Shown in pieces: positions 48,101 to 57,630 of a stretch of DNA of 64,000 bases. This DNA is from Syngnathus acus (lineage: Eukaryota; Chordata; Actinopteri; Syngnathiformes; Syngnathidae). Location: positions 14,399,456-14,463,455 of the forward strand of contig NC_051095.1 in assembly GCF_901709675.1 (NCBI RefSeq). Reading direction: 5' to 3'. The notes beneath the pieces were generated by a model, which saw only the letters and a program-made list of their open reading frames with translations, was not told where the DNA came from and did not search any database. Both the position numbers and the translations under genes were made by a program. Position 1 is the first letter of the stretch. Each line of letters opens with the position of its first letter.

Positions 48101-48785
48101 TTCTAAAAATAAAGCTCCAAATGACATCTTGTGGATTGAGAATTTATCTTGAGCCATTTATTTCAGTCTGTTTTTTCCTCACTGTTCCTCCCTCATTTTT
48201 CCTCCAAGCTAAAGGGTCAGTGATTATTATGCTTTACCGTGTAGAATGCATCGCCATGCTATGGTGAAATAGCACCTGCTCTTAGCCTCTCAGCCACGGC
48301 TATATCGATATATATCAAACTCAGGTGCACATATAGTCTCAGATGATGTTGCTATTTTTTCATATTGTCATTTATTGGATTCAAGCAATTTAAGTGTCAC
48401 CGGAAAAAAAATGTCTTACAGCAGCTTGCATTGCATCCATATGTTGCTGTATGTCTTTTTCCATTTTTTGTAAGATACAGAAAAAGTAAAGTACGTGATA
48501 AAAATTAAAAGTTTCTAGCACATAATGTTTTATCCATCAATCTGTTGATACAAAGGAAAACTTCCTCTATTCTGAAACATCAGTGAGTTGTGGTTCTGAA
48601 GGGCAAGGATAATTGTGAATAGCACTACAAAACATCTTTCCATTGATTGCTCGGCTGGTTTTAACAGCACAAAGAGACATATAATGGTATGTCATCAAAT
48701 GGCCTTTTTAGGTTTTCATTAAATGATGATTTTATGGCATGCCCTACCCATTTACATCCCATTGAGAACATAATTCATTCCTAAT
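45168..48785. other. No recognisable gene
   Basis: AT-rich, apparently unique sequence. The open frames in it are short, overlap on both strands and show no domain. Confidence 0.4.
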
Positions 48786-50129
48786 ACCGTAATTTCTGGA
48801 CTATAAATCACGGTTTTTTTCATAGTTTGGGTGGGGGGGCGACTTATACAGAGGAGAGACTTATATGTAAATGTTTTCACAAATTGTCAAAATTTAAAAA
48901 AAAAAAAACAATGTGAAACCGCGATAAACAAACCGCGATGTAGCAAGGGATTACTGTAATTTGAATTTCAAATTACGTCAGCAGCGTGGCGCGGCAGTTG
49001 TTTACATAAAAGACAAAGATTCGATCACGGGATGACGAAGATGACGAAGGGCCCCACGTACTACCGGCATCATTAGCGGCTTTGTTTCTAAGTGACACGG
49101 AGGACGAAGAGTTCTAAGGATTTGGAGTGACACAGAAGGTTTGAAAAACTATCATGGCTTTTACGCACGCTCTACGGAGCTCTCTTTCACCTCCGTGGAT
49201 GGAAGTCGGGGGCTAGCGCTCGGCCGGGTGGCTGGCCGGGGACGGTGGATGGGGCTTGGACATGGCTTTTACGCACGCCCGGTCCTACTCTACGGAGCTC
49301 TCTTTCACCTCCGTGGATTGAAGTCGGGGGCCGGTGCTCGGCCGGGTGGCTGTCCGAGGACGGTGGATGGGGCTCGAACATGGCTTTTACACACGCCCGG
49401 TCCTATTCTATGGAGCTTTCTTCCACCTCCGTGGCTGGAAGTGCCACCTCCGGGGATGGAAGTCCACGCCGCCACACGCCTGGAAGTTTGTTTTGTTAAA
49501 TAAAGAGCCGTTTAACAAACCCACGTCTTTCCTTGTACTTTGTTAACGCTACAATATAGTTATATACTAGATCTGTGGAATAACGACGATGCTGACGTCA
49601 GGGCGCACGCGCGGCGTTGTTGACAAAGGACGAGGAATTTGATTGATGGATTTAATGATTTGGAGTGACACAGATGGCTTGATAATATTATTGCTTATGT
49701 AATAGTTATTTGATATATAATTTATAAATGTTATATAGGCCTGTGGAATATTTTGAAGTGCAAGCGCCGTCAGCGGTGCGCACCCATTGTTGACATAAAG
49801 GACGATCGATGGATTTAATGAATTGGAGTGACACAGATGGTTTTATAAACGTGTTATTTATGTAATAGTTATTTGAATAACTCTGAGTGTTACGTCAGGC
49901 CCGTTCTCAGCTCTTCGTTTCTGTTTATGTCACGTTAGCATACCTATCGTTTAGCCTGTTGTTGCTCGTTCATGTCTGTTCTTGGTGTTGGATTTTGTCG
50001 AATAAATTTCCCCCGAAATGCGACTTATACTCCGGAGTGACTTATATATGTTTTTTTTCACGTTATTGTGCATTTTATGGCTAATGCGACCTATATTCCG
50101 GAGCGACTTTTAGTCCGAAAAATACGGTA
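48786..50129. mobile_element. Unclassified TIR DNA element with internal tandem repeats, 1.34 kb
   Basis: Left end TACCGTAATTTCTGGACTATAA, trimmed here to its shared core TACCGTA...GGACTATAA, and right end TTTTAGTCCG-AAAAATACGGTA are inverted repeats. Related ends are at 1-129. If the outer TA is the target duplication, the element is 48788-50127. CGACTTATA-type words recur just inside both ends. The interior holds a 110-120 bp tandem array (49153-49500), three blocks around GGAGTGACACAGA (about 49120, 49660, 49825), and near 48915-48960 a fragment CGCGATGTAGCAAGGGATTACTGTA that looks like the end of a different MITE. The frame at 49141-49503 lies over the tandem array and has no transposase motif. 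Confidence 0.7.
49153..49500. repeat. Tandem array of a 108-118 bp unit, about three copies
   Basis: Units start at 49153, 49261 and 49379, each opening CATGGCTTTTACGCACG (ACACACG in the third) and running through CTCTCTTTCACCTCCGTGG, GGCCGGGTGGCTG and CGGTGGATGGGGCT. The first unit lacks about 12 bases (CCCGGTCCTACT) found in the others. The third decays after about 49440. The unit is GC-rich in an AT-rich host element. Confidence 0.85.
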
Positions 50130-50651
50130 GATTTTTTGTTTAGATTTTCAAATTCAACATACAGCAAAATACTTTTGAGTAAAACAATTTTATCTCCATG
50201 ATGATTATGTTTTGTGCATTCCACTTTTTCATTCCAAGAAGTAAAAGTGAATCATAGCACCATCCAATATACATACGTACTAGGTTAGAGCCATTGTGGT
50301 TTTAACACTGTCGGAAAAGTGAAACTTCCTGTTGCAAATGGGAAAAGGTCTCCTGGCTGAAATTCTGTCAAATGTAGTCTCACATTGTGAGAAATAAAAA
50401 TCGGACAGCTGTCCCCTTCAGCAAAATCAGGATTTCATTGGGCAAGTTTTTATTGCCATTGTTTTGCTAAGTTGCATCAGTTTGTGGTCAAAATAACCTC
50501 AGAGTGTTCCTTCGTATACAGTCTTCTGAATCACCGACTGGCCACTCTACACCGACTAAAATATATCGGGGATGCGACGTGATTTATGCAAGACAGGAAA
50601 TAAAATGTCAGATTGGATACACTGGAGCTCTTCCCACATGACACAACTTTA
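50130..50651. other. No recognisable feature
   Basis: AT-rich sequence between two mobile elements; no gene seen. Confidence 0.4.
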
Positions 50652-51180
50652 ATAATAATAATAATTCATTAAATTTGTATAGCGCTTTTCAAAAACCCAA
50701 AGACGCTTACAGGGAACAAGGCAAAGACATACATGAGGGGAGGGGGACGGGGAAGAAACAATCGGATAAAATTAAGAAGAGGAAACCAGCTATGGGTAGG
50801 GGAGGTCATGAGCTTGGGAGAAGAGGTACGTTTTTAGACGGGACTTAAATATGGGGAGTGTGGGTGAGTCACAGACAGACTGAGGAAGAGAGTTCCAGAG
50901 TCGGGGTGATGTGCAGGAGAAGGCTCTGTCACCGAAGGATTTTAGTTTAGATTTTGGGACTGTCAGACGTGAAGTATTGGAGGATCGAAGGGGACGGTTG
51001 GGGCAGTAGGGGACAAGGAGGTCGGATAGGTAAGTGGGAGCCAGGTGGTGAAGGGCTTTGAAGGTGAGGAGGAGTATCTTGAAAATGATACGCTCCTTAA
51101 TGGGGAGCCAGTGAAGAGAGTGGTTTTCCACGAGATAGGCATGTGGCGAGGAAACAAAGTGAGGGCTAAAACAATGTTTT
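50652..51180 (-). mobile_element. L2-like LINE 3' end with C-terminal coding remnant
   Basis: On the minus strand the frame 51131-50790 (113 codons) reads LHWLPIKERIIFKILLLTFK, ALHHLAPTYLSDLL, then FGDRAFSCTSPRLWNSLP and FKSRLKTYLF, the C-terminal block that follows the reverse transcriptase in a large group of fish L2-type LINEs. The 3' end is AAAAGCGCTATACAAATTTAA followed by (ATT)n. It is 5'-truncated just upstream of the block. The C-terminal frame is open to its natural-looking stop, so decay is modest. Confidence 0.8.
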
Positions 51181-51524
51181 GCAGCAACACATCAATTAAG
51201 GCAGAATCGGGGTGACCCCTTTTAAAACATTTGCTGTGACTGATATGTCATGCTTAAAAAAACTAAACTAAAATAAAAAACATGACATCAATACATTCCT
51301 GCATTCATGATGGTTGAATGTAAATAAGTAACTGCATTTTTCTAATAGCAGTTTGTTGGCAAAGCTAAACAAGTCATTTACTAGTTGTTTACTTGAGGTT
51401 TGTACCCACAATCTGTACAAAAACTGCAAATTGTCTTCAATTTTACTCATGTTGAGATCATGCAACCCCTGAAAGTTAAAGTCTTCCCATTGTCATTTTG
51501 TTGTGTATTTGATAAGTATTATAC

Positions 51525-52488
51525 CAGGGGTCACCAACCTTTCTTAAACCGAGAGCTACTTTCTGGGTACTGATTAAGGCAAAGGGCTACCAGTTTGACA
51601 CACACTTCTGAAATAGCCAATTTGCTCAATTTAGCTTTCACTATGTGTTATTATTGTCATTTCCAGTTCACATGTAAGTGTGATTTTAACAAGAATAGCA
51701 AAAATACAGTCAAACCTCAGTTTTCGACCCCAATCTATTCGAGAAGCGAATCGGTCGAATTCCGAATCTATTTTTCCCATTACAAATAATAGAAAAATTT
51801 TTAGTCCGTTCCAAGACAAAAAAAACCGCCTTTTTTTAAGCATTTTTTCATTTGCTCATTTTTGTCCGAACCGCCGAACGCGCAACCGTAGCGCGTCGCC
51901 CACCGCGCAACTGCACCGCGCTGGTCGCATTATTGTGACAGAGTTGCTGAAATTTAGAAAATATTTTTAAAGTCCTGATGTACTTTCCAGAATTTAAGTG
52001 GACCTAAGTGCACAGTGAGCTTAATTTGGTCCGATCGCGCAACCGCAGCGTGCCGGGCGCTCACTGTCGCATTGCTTTAAGAGCGTCTTTGTATTTTAGG
52101 ATGGCTTTACTGCTCCCACTTGCTTTCTTTGGAGGCATGATTAGGGGTTAATACAATCCTCAAAGTAGCGAAAATACAATAACTATGGAGTCAGTCGGCA
52201 TCTGGGCCGCGCAGTCTGGTTTTCTCGGGTCCTCCCGGCTCATCTCGCGAGGTTCGACCTCCGAATTTTGTTCAACAACCGAAGCAAAAAATTCTTGAAT
52301 TTTTAGTTCAAATTCCGATTTGTTCGAGAACCGGGACGTTCGGAAACCGAGGTTTGACTGTAAAATAAATAGATGCAGCTCACGGACAAGTGCCGCTATT
52401 TGAGCTAATTTTAGAACAGTCCTGCGGTTGACTCATGCGGTCCTCACGGGCGACCTGGTGCCCGCGGGCACCGTGTTGGTGACCGCTG
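51525..52488. mobile_element. hAT-type element with nested MITE
   Basis: Ends CAGGGGTCACCAAC (left) and GTTGGTGACCGCTG (right) are inverted repeats. Both flanks are TATTATAC (51517-51524 and 52489-52496), a perfect 8-bp hAT target duplication. Of its 964 bp, 654 belong to an inserted mariner-like MITE (51707-52360), leaving a hAT MITE of about 0.3 kb. No transposase frame. Confidence 0.93.
51707..52360. mobile_element. Mariner-like MITE nested in the hAT element
   Basis: Left end CAGTCAAACCTCAGTTTTCG and right end CGGAAACCGAGGTTTGACTG are inverted repeats. TA flanks at 51705-51706 and 52361-52362 fit a TA target duplication, and the ends recall Tigger/pogo-type mariner elements. The 654-bp interior has GCGCGTCGCCCACCGCGCAA-like GC-rich words but no transposase frame. 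Confidence 0.85.
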
Positions 52489-52496
52489 TATTATAC

Positions 52497-53186
52497 TATA
52501 GGTCACAGTCCTGAGGGAAAACATGACTATGATATGGACTGCAACAAAAATTAGTTTGATATCCCTTTTGTGATTATCATCAGTCAACTGTTAAAAATGT
52601 CCTTGTGGGTTTTGCCATATCCTCACGTTGTGAACATATACTAGTATTTCACTTGGAATGACACGGCTCTCACAGTTCGCTTGAAAAACCTCTGATGTAC
52701 TGCAACATGAATCATCTCACGTTGTTTTAACGGTAGAGGCGCGCCATTTCATCCATCCTCTTTGTTTATATCCTACCCTCCCTTTTTTCCTTTTTACTGC
52801 TATGCCTTTCGCTTTAAGATTGAAAAATTGAGAGTTTCCTTGTTATTACAAGCACCCTTGTTCATAGAGATATTATAGGTGTGGGAAGTATGTGTGATTT
52901 ATGTTGCAGTCAGTAACTCAGACCTGCATTTCCATACACTGAGGAATGTTGACTCCGATGATGCAGGAAATATTGCACATGATAGGTGCGATAATATGCT
53001 TCATGTCATTATTATCATCATCATCAAAATATTAAAATGATAATGATAATAATAATAATACTAATAATATTATTAATAAATATTTCTCATCATAACTTAG
53101 GTATAAAAAGAAAGGACTAAAATAAATTACTGGCCTATATGAGTACATATTTAAATATCACTGCCTTTCAAAAGGCATGTATTTTA
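52497..53186. other. No gene; ATA-rich tract
   Basis: AT-rich with an imperfect AAT/ATA run at about 53010-53085; nothing coding seen. Confidence 0.45.
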
Positions 53187-53194
53187 ATCTAAAT

Positions 53195-54038
53195 CAGTGT
53201 TTCCCAAACTTTTGCAGGCTGGCGCCCCCTTTGGCTCCCCAGTGAATTCCTAGCGCCCCCCCCCCCCCCCAAGGCATTTATATAAATAAATAATACATTT
53301 ATATAAATAAATAATGCATTTATATAAATAAATAAATAATACATTTATAATATCGTTACCATTACGTTGAATTAGTGGGAGCACTGAGTTTGTTTCTCAG
53401 AAACGAGCCGGTCCCATCTAGACGTAATCGGAGACAATGACACCCGAAGTGATTTAAGGTTTGTCTTTTATTGCAGGATGCTTGGTCTCCATGTGTTGAA
53501 GCAGTTTTGAATGCTTCACTGCCTGGTTAGTTAGCCTGTCGCCACATATTAGCTTTGCGGGCTCGACTGGGGAAACATGTCACGTGACCGGGACGAGTGT
53601 CTTGACCTGAATTAATTGATCGTCGATAAAAAAAAAAATTCTGTGCGGCTTGGCGGCCCGGTACCAAGTGACCCACGGACCGGTACCGGTCCGCGGCCCG
53701 GTGGTTGGGGACCACTGCCCTAACCAGCTCAACACAACACGGCGCGTTCTGGCGAGTCCCCAATTTCATGTTGACTTGAACTCAAGATGATGTTGACCGC
53801 CAGAATGCGGTTTTTATTATAAGATAATATTCTGAACATTACAAGCTTGAAATTACAAACCTGAGCTTTTGCTTTTGTAGTCTATGCTGTCGGATCTGAC
53901 TGGGCCAGAGCGGCGTGTTGTGTACAAATCGACTGCCGCCCCCCTACCGCCCCCCTACCGCCCCTTTCTTCCTCACCGCCCCCCCAGATCTTTCCACCGC
54001 CCCCAGGGGGGCGGTACCGCCCACTTTGGGAACCACTG
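53195..54038. mobile_element. hAT-type element with nested second hAT remnant
   Basis: Left end CAGTGTTTCCCAAACTTTT and right end CACTTTGGGAACCACTG. Both flanks are ATCTAAAT (53187-53194 and 54039-54046), a perfect 8-bp duplication. C-rich blocks at 53256-53270 and 53936-54010 (CCGCCCCCCTACCGCC type) lie just inside the ends. TATAAATAAATAATACATTTA repeats three to four times at about 53279-53348. Another hAT family lies within (53365-53717). Confidence 0.93.
53365..53717. mobile_element. 3' part of a second hAT MITE family, nested
   Basis: The right end is GGTACCGGTCCGCGGCCCGG then TGGTTGGGGACCACTG at 53717, a typical hAT terminus with the palindrome ACCGGTACCGGT. The matching left terminus (CAGTGGTCCCCAACC) is not found, so the left border is approximate. 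The interior words (GAGCACTGAGTTTGTTTCTCAG, CATGTGTTGAAGCAG) are, from memory, shared by a widespread fish MITE. Confidence 0.65.
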
Positions 54039-54046
54039 ATCTAAAT

Positions 54047-55751
54047 GAATAACATAACTGCATAATAAAAGACTCACTATGCTCAAGAATACCTTTTCAC
54101 CCAAAAATACTTAGCTCTTACCACCATAATGATCACAAAGTACATTAGTCTTAAACTGTAACATAAACATTTATATGTTGAATGAAAATGTATTGTACTT
54201 AAAGTTAGATACAACTGAACAGTCTTTAAAAAATGTACTGTACCTCCCTACAACGTTTGATTGTATTTCATGGTTGAATGTTGCATATTTGTATTTAATT
54301 CAGTGATGCTTTTGTGTACCACTAGAGGGAGCCTGAGTACCCCTCGTAATCCTCATACCGAACTTTGAGATCACCGCTCTTTTATAAATGAGGTGCATTA
54401 CTGAAATGTAGCCAAATTTTGTACCTTGTAAATCACAGGAGTGTTTCGAAAATCTGCTTGAATTCAAATAAGCGATATGTCAGTAACAATCTGGTTTTTT
54501 GAGGTGAGCTTGTTGTTGTTTTTCTCTTCAGGTTGTATGTGATTGTTCAAGATATGTGGTGGCATCTGTTTATCCCCACCAAGTAGGAGGGGGAAGGCTG
54601 AGGTTACAGACATGAAGTACAGTGAGCACACAAGCTAAAGCGACGGAGAGATGGAATATAGTGCATATACAATACATGCAGCTAAAATACTGTGGAAAAA
54701 AATATATTTAAAAAATAAATGATACTAGATAATAGATAAACCACATGATTGTTTTCACACTTGTGGGGAAAAAATAAATCTTACAATGAAGACATGGGGC
54801 TAAAGCGGTGCACTAGATGTTATAGTGACAAAGCATGTTGGTCTATGCTTGAGCATGAAAAGGACATTTTCCTCAAAAGTAGATATCTGATTAGCCATTT
54901 TGTGCACCTCCCTGGACCATTTCAAATCCCAAGAGTGTGTCATCACTTTTGTCTAATTCCATGAAAATAAAATCCCACAAATATACCAGCTTTCAAAAAG
55001 TCAAAACTGCTCAACTGTTTCAATTCTAAGTACGTTATTTACTTTGGTGCCAAAAGGAATTTCTCTTTGCTTGTAGGTATAACATCCTCTCTACCCCGCG
55101 CATCCCCCTTCGTCTCCATGACTGGCAACATAATGGAGAAGATGCTCCTCCGTTTGAGCTATGTGTATCTCTAAGCGTGCAGCTGCCACCGCCCTGGAAG
55201 CTCCGAATAATCCTGCATGCTGGCATGAGTGCTACAGCCTCAAATAGCGGGCAGTGCCATATTTTAGTGAACAACATATTTCATTTTTTTCAGGGCAATT
55301 TGGCAATAGTCTTGATGTTTTTGGGATTCATAATTATTCCAATAGCACCCGCGTAATAGCGCTTTATAAAGGTACAGGGGACACACGCACAAGACCGCAC
55401 AAAGCGCGATCTGTGATTGATTAGCACAGTGGCACTGGTACAATAGCTCAGAGGGGGTGTAATCCTTAAATAGCCGGTTTGAGGGAAGAGTGAGGCAAGC
55501 CAAGAATTCTGATCAGCTGCAAGAAAAAAAAGTGTTCTGGATGTTGTCAAGTGCTTACCAACAATCCATTTATTCTACACATAAGCCGCTATTTCTGCCA
55601 ACAATGTTGGCAGCTTCAGCTTGTCTTTTTAAAGTATGAATGGATTTTAATGATGCATACTGTGCCATTAATTGACAATCACATTCTTGTCAGTGTAACG
55701 ATAAATTGACATTGCCTTGAAATGTTCATCTTGAGGATAATATTCATTTAT
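54047..55751. other. No recognisable gene
   Basis: AT-rich sequence between the hAT element and the L2-like fragment, with no supportable exon or repeat border. Confidence 0.4.
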
Positions 55752-56772
55752 GGTGGTGGGTCTCATCACCAAGGGAGACGAGACTCAATACAGGCTGGAG
55801 GTTGACCTTCTGACCGCGTGGTGCAGGGACAACAACCTCCTGCTGAACGTCGACAAGACCAAGGAGATTGTTGTTGACTTCCGGAAGGGTCACGCCCAAC
55901 ACCTGCCGCTGACCATCGACGGTGCTGTGGTGGAGCGAGTGAGCAGTGCCAGGTTCCTGGGGGTGCACATCAGTGATGATCTCTCCTGGTCCACCAACAC
56001 CGCGTCGCTGGCGAAGAAGGCCCAGCGCCGCCTGTACTTCCTTCGGAAACTCAGGCGAGCGGGGGCTCCTCCGGCCGTCATGACTACTTTTTACCGCGGC
56101 ACCATTGAGAGCGTCCTCTCCAGCTGTATTGCTGTCTGGGGTGGCAGCTGCACTGACCAAGACTTGAAGGCCCTGCATCGGCGTAGTGAAACGGCTAGTA
56201 GACTATTGGTGCTTCCTCTCCCCTCCTTGAAGGACATTTACACCTCCCAACTCACCCGCAAGGCGACCAAGATTGTGAGTGATGTGAGTCACCCCGCTCA
56301 CTCTTTGTTTGAACTTCTGCCCTCTGGGAGGCGGTACAGGAGCCTGCGCTCACCGCACCACCAGACTTTCCACAGCTTCGTAATCCAGGCTGTTAGGATC
56401 CTGAACTCGCTCCCTCCTTTCAGCGTAGCGTCCTGGTCTTGCTGTATGCACCTGGCTCGGTTTTGCCCCTCATATTTAATGGTCCTGTTATTTATCATCG
56501 CTCATTTTATTTTATTTTATTTATATTTGTTATTTATGGTTTGGGCATTCTTGTTTTTGTTTTGTGTCGCCTACTTGTATGTCTCGTCACCGTGGGATGG
56601 AGGAAACGGAATTTCGGTTTCTTTGTGTGTCTTGACATATGAAGGGATTGACAATAAAGCTGACTTTGACTTTGACTTTGACTTATACATCACAACATAT
56701 TCAATTCTGTTCCAAGCAAACACTAAATTTCAAAAAGTAGTTAACACTTATAAGGGTAATTTAAAAACATGA
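55750..56772 (+). pseudogene. L2-like LINE C-terminal coding remnant
   Basis: A 340-codon open frame with no enzyme active site: it holds [75 protein letters not shown] and LLPSGRRYRSLRS, the thumb and C-terminal part of L2/CR1 enzymes. The frame then reads through the former 3' untranslated region (FILFYLYLLF...) into flanking DNA, so the last ~110 residues are not element protein. The initial Met is from flanking sequence. Confidence 0.82.
55752..56683 (+). mobile_element. L2-like LINE, 5'-truncated, with complete 3' end
   Basis: Begins abruptly just after the reverse transcriptase active site ([14 protein letters not shown]). It runs through the 3' untranslated region to TTGACAATAAAGC and a (TTTGAC)n tail ending near 56683. 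This is a different subfamily from 30881-34075: both the protein and the tail differ. The short tail at 4053-4128 and the minus-strand fragment at 62412-63675 are its relatives. No target duplication found. Confidence 0.87.
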
Positions 56773-57182
56773 ACTTTGTTAGCTACATACTGAATCCCTT
56801 GACCATTGCGGTGAATAATCTTTTCCACATGTTCTCCCTGTTTTATTTTTTGAAAAAGAAAACCTTGCAAAAAGTCAAAAAAGAATTAAGACATGAAGAG
56901 TTAATCAGTTGCTCAGTGAACTCTCATTATGCTTGACAGTGGATCAAATTATGATCTTTGTGAATACAGATAAAGATTTGTCACTAAATTTTGTCTCTGA
57001 GGCGGATCGCTGCAATCTGACTCCAAGACATTAAGTAAATTTGCACCCATGGGAATCTTAACCACAGCTCAGGAATCTTCATCTACCAGTTTTCTGCCAA
57101 CAATTTCCTTCTGTCAACAACAATTTGGATAACTGATTTTTGAACTGCTTGTGGACATGTATTTGGGTTTTTGGAGTGCCTG
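56684..57182. other. No recognisable feature
   Basis: AT-rich sequence between the LINE tail and the CTCA array. Confidence 0.4.
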
Positions 57183-57243
57183 CTCACTCACTCACTCACT
57201 CACTCACTCACTCACTCACTCACTCACTCACTCACTCACTCAC
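57183..57243. repeat. CTCA tetranucleotide microsatellite
   Basis: About 15 uninterrupted CTCA units. Confidence 0.96.
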
Positions 57244-57378
57244 AGGTGTGAAATTGGTTAAAATGTATGTTTTAGCAAGCTGTTTAGATGTATCAATTGG
57301 GTAGATTTGAATAATACTGCACTCGTTACGAGTTTGTGCATCCATGACTTAGCAGCTACCAAGCTGAAGATCTTCCAT

Positions 57379-57630
57379 TTTCAAATGGCCATTGTCAAAG
57401 TCAAGAGCAAAACAGAGCTGCAGTGTTGTTGGATGCACTTGCAGCAAACAGCTTATTACCAGGAGCTTCTGATGATCACTGGACTCCCTCAAAAGAGCAT
57501 CAAACAGCTGGAACTCATTCAGGACGCAGCTCAGGTTCTGACCTGATCATTGATGTTGTTTCAGTCTTAAAGGCTTTACACTGGCTCCCCGTCAACTGTA
57601 GAGTAGATCTTAAAAGTCTAAGCAAAAGAT
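57379..57630 (+). pseudogene. Decayed L2-like LINE fragment
   Basis: Two overlapping plus-strand frames hold parts of one domain: IKQLELIQDAAQVLT (near 57500-57543) and then, in another phase, VLKALHWLPVNCRVDLKSL (near 57568-57625). In the related 50652-51180 family these blocks are adjacent: LQLIQN-AARVLT precedes LHWLP-V..R. A frameshift and a stop separate them. Old, non-functional. Confidence 0.7.

Noticed and set aside
49141-49503. 120-codon protein gene
   Set aside because: It lies over a 108-118 bp tandem array, so the frame follows the repeat; no domain, no start or stop context.
55744-56178. 144-codon minus-strand frame
   Set aside because: Antisense of the L2-like C-terminal coding remnant on the plus strand.
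57183-57243. CRISPR-like regular repeat
   Set aside because: Four-base units without spacers are a microsatellite; nothing in the window has repeat-spacer architecture, and the sequence is eukaryotic.
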